NCBI RefSeq assembly: GCF_014638845.1
Contig: NZ_BMFP01000007.1
Location: forward strand, 188,422-252,421
Reading direction: 5' to 3'
Length of the DNA stretch: 64,000 nucleotides
Source: Pontibacter amylolyticus
GTDB taxonomy: Bacteria > Bacteroidota > Bacteroidia > Cytophagales > Hymenobacteraceae
Position numbers and translations under genes: made by a program. Of the stretch, positions 49,783 through 57,723 are shown piece after piece. Each line of letters begins with the position of its first letter. The stretch's first letter is position 1. Below the pieces are notes generated by a model, which was given only the letters and a program-made list of their open reading frames with translations, was not told the origin of the DNA and searched no databases.

Positions 49783-51500
49783 GCCTGCCAATTGATAAAA
49801 AAAGATATGCTCAGTTGTTCGGGCCTACCGTAGGGGACAAGGTTCGTTTGGCTGACACAGACCTGATCATCGAAATAGAAAAGGACTTCTGTGTTTACGG
49901 TGATGAAAACAAGTTCGGGGGCGGCAAAACCATCCGTGACGGCATGGCGCAATCCTCCACGGCCAGACGCAGTGAAAGTGTGCTGGACCTGGCCATAACG
50001 GGGGTCATCATTATCGATCACTGGGGCATCATCAAGGCGGACATCGGCATACGCGACGGTAAAATTGTGCACGTCGGGAAGGCTGGCAACCCCGACACCA
50101 TAGAAGGGGTGGAACCTGACATGATCATTGGTGCCGCCACTGAAGTACACGATGGCAGCGGCCTGATTGCCACGGCAGGTGGCATCGATACCCACGTACA
50201 CTTTATCGCGACCGATCAGATAGACCATGCCCTGTTCAGCGGCATTACGACCATGATCGGGGGCGGCGTAGGCACAACAAGTGGGTCCACGGCCAGTTCA
50301 GTAACACCCGGTTCATGGAACCTGGAAAAGATGATCAAATCGGTGGAAGCGTTTCCTATGAACTTTGGATTCCTGGGCAAGGGAAGCAGTTCCACCACCG
50401 GCCCACTGGTGGAACAGATTGAAGCGGGTGCGCTGGGATTGAAAGTGCACGAAGACTGGGGCGCCACGCCTGCCGTGCTTGACGCCGCCCTGAAAGTAGC
50501 CGATAAGTACGATGTGCAGGTTGCCCTCCACGCCGACAGCCTGAATGAAGTCGGTTTCCTGGAGGACACCATCAGCGCGATCAACGGACGGGTAATCCAC
50601 ATGTTCCATACCGAGGGAGCTGGCGGGGGCCATGCGCCCGATATTCTTAAATCGGCTATGTACCCGAATGTGCTGCCAGCCTCCACCAACCCGACCCTGC
50701 CCTATACGGTAAACACCATAGACGAGCACCTGGATATGCTCATGGTTTGCCACCATTTGAGCAAGGAAATTCCCGAGGATGTGGCTTTTGCCGACTCACG
50801 CATTCGTCCCGAGACAGTTGCCGCGGAAGACGTGCTGCACGACATGGGTGTGCTGAGCATGACAAGTTCAGACTCACAGGCCATGGGCCGGGTGGGGGAA
50901 GTCGTGATTCGCACCTGGCAAGTGGCGCACAGCATGAAGCAGCAGCGGGGCCCTTTGGAGGAAGACAAAGGGAATGACAACGATAATTTCAGGGTGAAAC
51001 GTTACATCGCCAAGTACACTATTAATCCCGCCATCACGCATGGTATAGCAGACTATGTGGGATCATTGGAGTCGGGCAAAATGGCGGACATTGTGCTGTG
51101 GAAGCCGGCCATGTTCGGTTTAAAACCCGAGATGATCATCAAAGGGGGTATGGTTGCCGGAGGCCAGATTGGTGACCCGAATGCGACCATCACCACACCA
51201 CAGCCTGTCTTGTACCGACGCACATTCGGGGCCTTTGGCGGTGCCTTGCCTGATACCTGTGCCACTTTTGTATCCAAACTATCCATTGAGAGGGGCATCA
51301 TCGAGAAATATGGCCTGAAGAAAATGATCCTGCCCGTATTTGGTTGCCGCAATATTTACAAGAAGCACATGATCCATAACGGTTTAACGCCGGATATTGA
51401 AGTGGACCCGGAAACTTTCCAGGTGCGGGTGGACGGAGAACTGGCCTCCTGCGAACCGGCCAGCGTGCTACCCATGGCGCAACGCTATTTTGTATTTTAA
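49779..51500 (+). CDS. ureC: urease alpha (catalytic) subunit
   Basis: A 573-residue amidohydrolase, close to the family's usual 570. Ni ligands His139 and His141 (GIDTHVHF), the carbamylated Lys222 ([10 protein letters not shown]), His251 (ALHADSLNE), His277 ([11 protein letters not shown]) and the Asp in '[11 protein letters not shown]' are all present. The mobile flap His lies in '[22 protein letters not shown]'. It hydrolyses urea to ammonia and carbamate. The gene is followed directly by ureF; the ureE that usually follows is absent. Confidence 0.97.
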   Translation: MSLPIDKKRYAQLFGPTVGDKVRLADTDLIIEIEKDFCVYGDENKFGGGKTIRDGMAQSSTARRSESVLDLAITGVIIIDHWGIIKADIGIRDGKIVHVGKAGNPDTIEGVEPDMIIGAATEVHDGSGLIATAGGIDTHVHFIATDQIDHALFSGITTMIGGGVGTTSGSTASSVTPGSWNLEKMIKSVEAFPMNFGFLGKGSSSTTGPLVEQIEAGALGLKVHEDWGATPAVLDAALKVADKYDVQVALHADSLNEVGFLEDTISAINGRVIHMFHTEGAGGGHAPDILKSAMYPNVLPASTNPTLPYTVNTIDEHLDMLMVCHHLSKEIPEDVAFADSRIRPETVAAEDVLHDMGVLSMTSSDSQAMGRVGEVVIRTWQVAHSMKQQRGPLEEDKGNDNDNFRVKRYIAKYTINPAITHGIADYVGSLESGKMADIVLWKPAMFGLKPEMIIKGGMVAGGQIGDPNATITTPQPVLYRRTFGAFGGALPDTCATFVSKLSIERGIIEKYGLKKMILPVFGCRNIYKKHMIHNGLTPDIEVDPETFQVRVDGELASCEPASVLPMAQRYFVF

Positions 51501-51543
51501 TTGCGGCACCTGTGAATAATTAAGCAGGCATCAAAAGAAGAGC

Positions 51544-52233
51544 ATGAAAAACCATTACCTGACCAGCCTGCTGCATCTTTCCGACCCCACCCTGCCCATC
51601 GGGGGCTTTTCACATTCCAACGGACTCGAAGCATACGTGCAGCAAGGTACAGTCTACGATGCGGTTTCGGCAGACAGCTTTATCAGAAGCATGCTGGCCA
51701 ACAACATCAAGTACAACGACGCGGCCTTTGTCCGGCTGGCATATGAAGCAGCGTCTCGCCAAGATGTATCCGAATTAATTCAGCTGGACCAGGAATGCAC
51801 GGCCCTAAAAAGCCCAAAAGAAATCAGGCAGGCAAGTATGAAACTGGGAGTTCGTCTTCTCAAAATTTTTAACCGGCAAACAGATCATCAATTGGTAGAG
51901 CATTTCGAGAAAGCGATCCTTGAAAAGGAAGCTGCCGGGCACTACTGCATTACTTTTGGCCTGTATGCTTTTCTGCTGCATGTTCCTGTGAAAGAAGCGT
52001 TGCTGGCGTTCTATTATAGCGCGGCTGTAGGGATGGTCACCAATTGTGTCAAGTTGATTCCTTTGGGGCAGTTGGATGGGCAGAATATTCTTTTCCGCCT
52101 TCACCCGCTGCTAGAGCAATTGACCGAGGAAACGTTTGATCTGAGAAGGGAGTTGGTGGGTGTCTGCAACATTGGATTCGATATTCACTGTATGCAACAC
52201 GAGCACCTGTACTCGCGACTCTACATGTCTTAG
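51544..52233 (+). CDS. ureF: urease accessory protein UreF
   Basis: A 229-residue protein. 'LLHLSDPTLPIGGFSHSNGLEAYVQQG' is the UreF hallmark, followed by helical segments, 'YSAAVGMVTNCVKLIPLGQLDGQ' and the C-terminal 'DIHCMQHEHLYSRLYMS'. UreF with UreD and UreG delivers nickel and CO2 to apo-urease. It begins 43 bases after ureC, and its stop codon overlaps a GTG belonging to the ureD frame. Confidence 0.93.
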   Translation: MKNHYLTSLLHLSDPTLPIGGFSHSNGLEAYVQQGTVYDAVSADSFIRSMLANNIKYNDAAFVRLAYEAASRQDVSELIQLDQECTALKSPKEIRQASMKLGVRLLKIFNRQTDHQLVEHFEKAILEKEAAGHYCITFGLYAFLLHVPVKEALLAFYYSAAVGMVTNCVKLIPLGQLDGQNILFRLHPLLEQLTEETFDLRRELVGVCNIGFDIHCMQHEHLYSRLYMS

Positions 52234-52265
52234 TGCAGAAAATTGTTTTGAACACAACTTACTAC

Positions 52266-53108
52266 ATGATAAGCCAACTGTCGATTGTTGCTGGTTTCAG
52301 GGAAAAGAAGTCTTATCTAGTAGACGCCTTTTTCACGCGGCCTTTTCGGGTAGCGAATGTGGGGCAATACAAAACCGATGATGATTTATACCTGATGGTC
52401 ATGAGTTCCTCGCCGGGTTTGCTGGATAATGACCAATATGCTATTTCTATAAAATTGGAAGCCGGCGCTCGACTGCAGTTGCAGTCGCAGGCCTACCAGC
52501 GTCTGTACAGAATGCAGACAGGTGCAATTCAGAACATGAAGATCATGCTGGAACCCGGCTGCGCTTTCAGCTACGTGCCCCATCCCGTGGTGCCGCATCA
52601 AAATTCGAAGTTTGAAGGCCATACGACAATCTACCTGCAGGAGGGGTGCGAATTGCTGCTGAGCGAGATCATCACCTGTGGCCGAAAGCACTCCGGCGAA
52701 GCGTTCCTGTTTACTTCTTTCCAGAACCTGACTGAGGTTTATTACAAACAGAAGCTTATACTAAAAGACAATGTGCTGCTACAGCCGCGGCAGGTGCCGC
52801 CGGGCACCATCGGCCAGTGGGAGGGCTATACCCACCAGGGAACGCTCGTATACCTGAACACCGGTGAGCAGCCTGTGCAGGTATACCTAGAGAAGGTCCA
52901 GCAGATAGTAGCAGCAGAAAAAGGCGTCTTCTTCGGACTGTCCCAGGCAGCTATCAATGGGTTTGTGTTGCGCATTCTTGGCCATGGTGGCGAGCAGTTG
53001 TTTAATTGCTTTAAGCGTGTGCAGGGAGCAATATGGCAAAATAACTTACTGCCTGAAGCTCCTGTCCCAGCCAAATCCAAAGCGCCACTATTAGTTCAAC
53101 AGGTATAG
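52266..53108 (+). CDS. ureD: urease accessory protein UreD (UreH)
   Basis: About 280 residues from the ATG at 52266; a GTG at 52233, overlapping the ureF stop (TAGTG), would add eleven residues. 'DAFFTRPFRVANV', 'MVMSSSPGLLDNDQYAISIKLEAGARLQLQSQAYQRLYRM' and 'PHPVVPHQNSKFEGHTTIYLQEGCELLLSEIITCGRK' match UreD. It is the scaffold on which UreF and UreG assemble. In related clusters ureG lies between ureF and ureD; here the two adjoin without it. Confidence 0.93.
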   Translation: MISQLSIVAGFREKKSYLVDAFFTRPFRVANVGQYKTDDDLYLMVMSSSPGLLDNDQYAISIKLEAGARLQLQSQAYQRLYRMQTGAIQNMKIMLEPGCAFSYVPHPVVPHQNSKFEGHTTIYLQEGCELLLSEIITCGRKHSGEAFLFTSFQNLTEVYYKQKLILKDNVLLQPRQVPPGTIGQWEGYTHQGTLVYLNTGEQPVQVYLEKVQQIVAAEKGVFFGLSQAAINGFVLRILGHGGEQLFNCFKRVQGAIWQNNLLPEAPVPAKSKAPLLVQQV

Positions 53109-53304
53109 CTGTGCAGACTTTATCATACATTTCCATCAATCTTTAGATGGCCGTAACCGGCGGTAAAGCGCACAATTCGTGCTTCTCACAAATATGGAAT
53201 TGGTTAATAGTGAGCCACTACTACTATAAAAAGGGCGGCACATCAAGGAGAATTCCTTTTGCTGCTATACCTGAGGAGCTGATCATCACAAGACCGAGCA
53301 TCAA

Positions 53305-53568
53305 GTTTCGTGTTGTGCCAATCAACTGCACATCACGCCCCACTACCTGACGCTGGTGGTCAAGCGCCTGACGGGCCAGATGGTGGCGGATTTTATTTTC
53401 CAGATGATATATAGTGAGGCTAGGCTGCTTTTGCAGCAACCTAAGCTGTCGGTCAAGCAAATAGCGGACAGCCTCAACTTCTCCGACCAATCAGCTTTTG
53501 GGAAATTTTTTAAAAGGAAGAGTGGGGTATCGCCGAGGCAGTTCAGAAAGAAAATGGCTATTTTTTAA
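53305..53568 (+). pseudogene. AraC-family remnant (C-terminal DNA-binding half)
   Basis: The plus frame ending at 53568 encodes 'NQLHITPHYLTLVVKRLTGQ', then 'LLLQQPKLSVKQIADSLNFSDQSAFGKFFKRKSGVSPRQFRKKM', i.e. most of an AraC domain with the second helix-turn-helix intact. No start codon or sensor domain precedes it; upstream sequence in this frame is not AraC-like. It appears to be a truncated gene. A GTG at 53356 could give only a 70-residue peptide. The rest of 53109-53606 holds no other gene. Confidence 0.75.
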
Positions 53569-53606
53569 ATGGCCAGACCCCTATTTGTAAATGCACTGAT
53601 AAGCAG

Positions 53607-53996
53607 CTAAGCCGGCAGACTATCAAAAATAAACTCCATTGTATAGGGGTGGTATTCAGGCTGGGTGATGCCAGCTACATAAGGCAGGTTGTGCTCCTGG
53701 GTATACTTGGCTTTGTAGGCCTCGTCAATGAGCAGGTTCAGATCAGTGTCATTCACCCGCTCTCCTTTTACGTTCAGCACACTTTGTCCATATTGGATCT
53801 GCCCGACGCTTTCCTCTACAAAAGCCGTGAACCAGCTTCTGTTACTTTTGGCCCAACTGCGGGCGAAAACCCTCCCCGCCACTTCGACCATCCAGATATT
53901 GAGAAAAGTTTCGCGCGCTATTCCGCCTTTCACCCCTACGAGGGTAGAAGAGGCCAGGAAGGCGATAAAATCGGTTGGAAATTGCTGTTGCTTCAT
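53607..53996 (-). CDS. DUF2255 family protein
   Basis: A 129-residue soluble protein. 'FPTDFIAFLASSTLVGVKGGIARETFLNIWMVEVAGRVFARSWAKSNRSWFTAF' matches the DUF2255 pattern, a small beta-barrel family of unknown function found next to oxidoreductases and regulators. The rest 'DTDLNLLIDEAYKAKYTQEHNLPYVAGITQPEYHPYTMEFI' fits the family's C-terminal part. It lies 18 bases downstream of the serine hydrolase gene and may share its transcript. Confidence 0.85.
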   Translation of the reverse strand: MKQQQFPTDFIAFLASSTLVGVKGGIARETFLNIWMVEVAGRVFARSWAKSNRSWFTAFVEESVGQIQYGQSVLNVKGERVNDTDLNLLIDEAYKAKYTQEHNLPYVAGITQPEYHPYTMEFIFDSLPA

Positions 53997-54014
53997 CGGA
54001 TTTATACCTGCCTA

Positions 54015-55220
54015 CTACCGGGCACTTGCCACCTGCACTTGCCTTTGTTCGCTTTTAGGTCGTGCCGGATACATAAAGTTTCGCACGTCCTTCATATAGT
54101 TCAGGCTGCCGTTAGTCAAGTTGCTGAGCACAATGATGGAACTGTGGTCGTTGGGGTTACGCAGAAAGTAGGTGTTGAAGCCATGCCACAGACCACCGTG
54201 GTAGACCACCGTATCGCCGCTTTCCAGCTGCTTGATGCGCCAGCCGTAGCCATAGGACTCATCTCTTTTATTTACTTTGCCGGTCGGCGAGAAGGCTTCT
54301 TCCAGTGTTTCGCGCTTCACCAGCTTTTGGGTATAGAGTGCCTGGTCCCACTTGTACAGGTCCTCTACCGTAGAGTACATGCCCTTGTCACCAAGCACGG
54401 TGTCCTGGTAGTCGGGCAGGCGCTTGCGGCGGCCCCCTATGTGGCCCGATGCCACTTTGCCGCTCTGGGCAACTAACTCGTGGTTAAAGGTATAGGTGCT
54501 GTGCATTTTGAGCGGCTCGAAAATATGCTCGCGCATAAACTCGGCAAAAGGCTGCCCCGAGGCTTTTTCTACAACGGAGGCCAGCAACGCATACCCTGTA
54601 TTACTATAGCTGAAGGTACGGTCGGGCTGATAATAGATGTTGGGCTTGTGCACGGCCATCATGCTCAGCACATCGTCGTTGCTCAGGTCCACCTTGCGGT
54701 CAGGCCATAATTCATCACTGAAATAGGTATAGTTGGGCAGACCGGAACGGTGTGTGAGCAGTTGCCTGATGGTGATGCCACGGTAAGGGAAATCGGGGAT
54801 GTATACCTGCAGGCTGTCGTCGTAGCTCAATTTGCCCTGCTCCTTCAGCATCATAACAGCCACGGCCGTGAACTGCTTCGAAACGGAGGCCAGCTGAAAT
54901 ACGGTTTGGGTACTCAGGGTGTCCTTGGTTTTGAAATCGGCATACCCGAAAGCGCCCCGGTAAATGATCTGGTCATATTTGGTGACAAGCACGGTGCCGT
55001 TGAAGCCCTTTCTTTTGTGCAATTGCGTGAAAAGGGAATCTACCTGCTTGCCAAGTTTGGTGGCGACGGTGGGTGTGAAGGTTTCGGGGGCCTCTACGTG
55101 CAACTCACAGTCCTCCTCCACGATAAGCGCTTCGTTTTGAGAGCAGGCACTGAAAGATAAACACAAAACGCACGCCACAGCGCCCCGGATTAAGAACGAT
55201 TGAAAGATACTAAAAGCCAT
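54015..55220 (-). CDS. serine hydrolase lipoprotein, class C beta-lactamase-like
   Basis: About 401 residues from the ATG at 55220; the frame is open to 55286, but this start gives a clean lipoprotein leader (lipobox LSFSAC, Cys26). The catalytic SxxK is Ser112-Lys115 in 'QLASVSKQFTAVAVMML'. The second motif is YSNTGY, and the third falls near 'VYHGGLWHGFNTYF', where HGG replaces KTG. Such proteins act as esterases, D-Ala peptidases or unknown peptidases; true beta-lactamase activity is unlikely. It lies upstream of DUF2255 on the same strand. Confidence 0.9.
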   Translation of the reverse strand: MAFSIFQSFLIRGAVACVLCLSFSACSQNEALIVEEDCELHVEAPETFTPTVATKLGKQVDSLFTQLHKRKGFNGTVLVTKYDQIIYRGAFGYADFKTKDTLSTQTVFQLASVSKQFTAVAVMMLKEQGKLSYDDSLQVYIPDFPYRGITIRQLLTHRSGLPNYTYFSDELWPDRKVDLSNDDVLSMMAVHKPNIYYQPDRTFSYSNTGYALLASVVEKASGQPFAEFMREHIFEPLKMHSTYTFNHELVAQSGKVASGHIGGRRKRLPDYQDTVLGDKGMYSTVEDLYKWDQALYTQKLVKRETLEEAFSPTGKVNKRDESYGYGWRIKQLESGDTVVYHGGLWHGFNTYFLRNPNDHSSIIVLSNLTNGSLNYMKDVRNFMYPARPKSEQRQVQVASAR

Positions 55221-55387
55221 ACCTGAAATATACCAACAAGGGAAATGAGCTTTAAATATAAAAGAAGAGATCGGTTTTCCCAGCACCCGTGCCTAAAGAA
55301 ATTTGTATTTCCCCGGCAACAGCCCCATAACATAATCCATAGGCTGAAGTATAAATAACTATACCTGTTGTCAAAATTAAGAAGCCT

Positions 55388-56086
55388 ATGCTGATGCCCG
55401 TTTACATACTGCTCTCTTTGCTGCTGTTCACACCTTCGGTGCAGGAAGACGCATACAAAGCGAAGCGTGAGCAAATGGTGGAGCAGCAGCTGAAGCGACG
55501 GGGAATAAGTGACAAAGCCGTGCTGAATGCCATGCGCTCCGTCCAGCGCCATCTCTTCGTCCCCCCCTCCATCGCCGCCGAAGCCTATACTGATGGCGCT
55601 TTGCCCATCGGGTACAAGCAAACCATCTCCCAGCCTTACATGGTAGCCTACATGACCCAGGTGATCGAGCCCACACCCGCTATGAAAGTACTGGAGATCG
55701 GGACCGGATCGGGCTACCAGGCGGCCGTACTGGCCGAGATCGTAAAGCAGGTATACACCATCGAGATCATCCCGGAGCACGGGAAAATGGCCGCAGCGCG
55801 ACTCAAGCAGCTGGGTTATGACAACGTGGAGGTGAAAATCGGCGATGGCTATGCAGGCTGGGAGGAGCATGCCCCCTTCGATGCGATCGTGGTAACGGCG
55901 GGCGCCGAGTCCGTTCCCCCTCCCCTGTTTGAGCAGCTCAGGGAAGGGGGCCGTATGGTCATACCTGTCGGGCCGGTATACATGACCCAAACCCTCAAAC
56001 TGATCCAAAAGAAACGGGGCAAAGCCGTCACCCGCAACCTAATGCCGGTGGTTTTTGTACCGTTCACCAGGGAGAAACAGAAATAG
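55388..56086 (+). CDS. pcm: protein-L-isoaspartate O-methyltransferase
   Basis: A 232-residue methyltransferase. The first 18 residues look like a signal peptide or membrane anchor, placing it possibly in the periplasm, unlike the cytoplasmic E. coli enzyme. 'EQMVEQQLKRRGISDKAVLNAMRSVQRHLFVP', 'YTDGALPIGYKQTISQPYMVAYMTQ' and the SAM site VLEIGTGSGYQAAVLA are diagnostic. It repairs isoaspartyl damage in proteins. It is monocistronic and divergent from the serine hydrolase. Confidence 0.94.
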   Translation: MLMPVYILLSLLLFTPSVQEDAYKAKREQMVEQQLKRRGISDKAVLNAMRSVQRHLFVPPSIAAEAYTDGALPIGYKQTISQPYMVAYMTQVIEPTPAMKVLEIGTGSGYQAAVLAEIVKQVYTIEIIPEHGKMAAARLKQLGYDNVEVKIGDGYAGWEEHAPFDAIVVTAGAESVPPPLFEQLREGGRMVIPVGPVYMTQTLKLIQKKRGKAVTRNLMPVVFVPFTREKQK

Positions 56087-56231
56087 CGTATACCTATCCC
56101 GAAAGTGAATAGCCTGTCCATAGTAAGGACCAGATCACAAAAAGACATACCCATCCCTGGAAAATTGCGTAAGCACTATATAGCAAATTTATATTCCACA
56201 ATCTCAACCCCGTTCCAATAACCAGCACCTC

Positions 56232-57128
56232 ATGAAAAAAACCTTACTCACCTCCCTTTTGCTATGGCTAAGCATTGGCACTTTGCAAGCACAAGACAGT
56301 TTGATTACCGCCCAGCCCGACACCACCTGGCGTCGCAGCTTTGCGGGTGGGATCAACCTCAACCAGGCTGCTTTTAGCGACAACTGGAAAGCGGGCGGCA
56401 TCAGCTCTATTGCCTTTAACGCCAACGTGGATGCCCGCGCCGATTACAAACTGGGCAAAACCACCTGGGACAATGCCGTGCAGCTGCAGTATGGCATGCT
56501 TAAAAACAAGGGTGAGGAACAGCGCAAGAGCATCGACCGCATCTTCCTCGACTCCAAGTACGGCTACGCGATCTCCTCTGACTGGAATACTTTTGTGTCG
56601 GCAAACTTTCTGTCGCAGTTTACCAAAGGCTATGAGTATGATGTGGATGCCGACGGCACCGACCGCCTGATCTCGAACTTTCTGTCGCCGGGTTTTCTGA
56701 CCTTTGCGCTTGGTGCTGAGTATAAGCCCAATCCTTATTTCTCGCTTCGCCTAAGCCCTTTTGCGCCCCGCTTCACGTTTCTGGCAGATGATAATGTAGC
56801 AGTGAACGAGCGCTACGGCGTACCGGAAGGCAAAAGCGTGCGCACGGAGTGGCTTGCTGCCATGGTGCAGGCGAGCTACAACCGCGACATTTTCACCAAC
56901 GTCAACCTGAGACTGAACTACATGTCCTACATCAACTACAAGGAGCTAACCGGCAAACGCATCGACCACCTGTTCAACTCCGTGCTGACTGCCAAGGTTA
57001 ACCGCTATATCAACGTTAACCTGATGGCCAACTTCATCTATGACTACGACCAGGACAGCGATGTTCAGTACAACCAGTCACTGGGTTTGGGCATCCTCTA
57101 TACCATGCAGGGCTTTACCGTGAACTAA
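56232..57128 (+). CDS. DUF3078 outer-membrane protein
   Basis: A 298-residue protein. A signal peptide ends at about residue 20 (LQAQ). 'WRRSFAGGINLNQAAFSDNWKAGGISSIAFNANVDARADYK' and 'DSKYGYAISSDWNTFVSANFLSQFTKGYEYD' are hallmarks of DUF3078, a Bacteroidota outer-membrane barrel family of unknown function. The Asp/Asn/Tyr-rich strands run to the end. It is followed by a strong terminator at 57143-57189. Confidence 0.92.
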   Translation: MKKTLLTSLLLWLSIGTLQAQDSLITAQPDTTWRRSFAGGINLNQAAFSDNWKAGGISSIAFNANVDARADYKLGKTTWDNAVQLQYGMLKNKGEEQRKSIDRIFLDSKYGYAISSDWNTFVSANFLSQFTKGYEYDVDADGTDRLISNFLSPGFLTFALGAEYKPNPYFSLRLSPFAPRFTFLADDNVAVNERYGVPEGKSVRTEWLAAMVQASYNRDIFTNVNLRLNYMSYINYKELTGKRIDHLFNSVLTAKVNRYINVNLMANFIYDYDQDSDVQYNQSLGLGILYTMQGFTVN

Positions 57129-57142
57129 TCCACCAGTCCAAT

Positions 57143-57191
57143 AAACAAGCGAGAGCACCCCGGACCTACCGAAGTGCTCTCGCTTGTTTTA
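57143..57191. terminator. terminator after the DUF3078 gene
   Basis: Sixteen-base arms (57143-57158 and 57174-57189) and a short T run. It also separates the convergent DUF983 gene. Confidence 0.85.
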
Positions 57192-57236
57192 AGGTATACG
57201 TAAATGTATTTGAAGTCTTTCCCGGGCCGGACTGGA

Positions 57237-57638
57237 TTAAGAAGAGTGCACCTTTTTAGGTATCTCGCTGCAGGGGCCTTCGTAGCGCACGAATATGTGG
57301 ATGTACAGGGAACGCGACCACCTGAAAATGACTGGCAAAAGCCCGACCACCACAGCAGCCACTACCCCGATCATCATGGCCATCGTGATCTCTTTTACAA
57401 ACAGGGACAGGATAAGGAGCGAAATGATGAAGATGGCCACATTAAAGGCAAAGCTCACATACATGGCGCCATAGTAAAAGCCAGGTTCTGGCTCAAACTC
57501 CTGTCCGCAGCAGGGGCAATCCCGGTACATGTCGGCAAACTTAGCGGTGTAGAGTCCACTCTTAAACATTTTGCCCTCACGACAGCGCGGGCACCGGTTA
57601 AAGAATATGCTGTATAAGGCGGAATTTTTCTGGCTCAT
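57237..57638 (-). CDS. DUF983 family membrane protein, second copy
   Basis: A 133-residue paralog of the protein at 26663-27064, identical in length and architecture: 'RCPRCREGKMFKSGLYT', 'CPCCGQEFEPEPGFYYGAMYVSFAFNVAIFIISLLILSLF', then a second helix. This copy stands alone, 85 bases downstream of a TonB receptor gene on the same strand. Function unknown. Confidence 0.92.
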   Translation of the reverse strand: MSQKNSALYSIFFNRCPRCREGKMFKSGLYTAKFADMYRDCPCCGQEFEPEPGFYYGAMYVSFAFNVAIFIISLLILSLFVKEITMAMMIGVVAAVVVGLLPVIFRWSRSLYIHIFVRYEGPCSEIPKKVHSS

Positions 57639-57723
57639 GCTGGTTCTTTTCTGATGCTATAACCTACACTTCAAAGGTACGAGATTTAGAAACAAAGAGC
57701 ACCAGCGGGTCAAATTTCCTGCG

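Noticed and set aside
55190..56008. 272-residue minus-strand frame
   Set aside because: It is antisense to pcm, with Gly/His/Asp-rich shadow composition.
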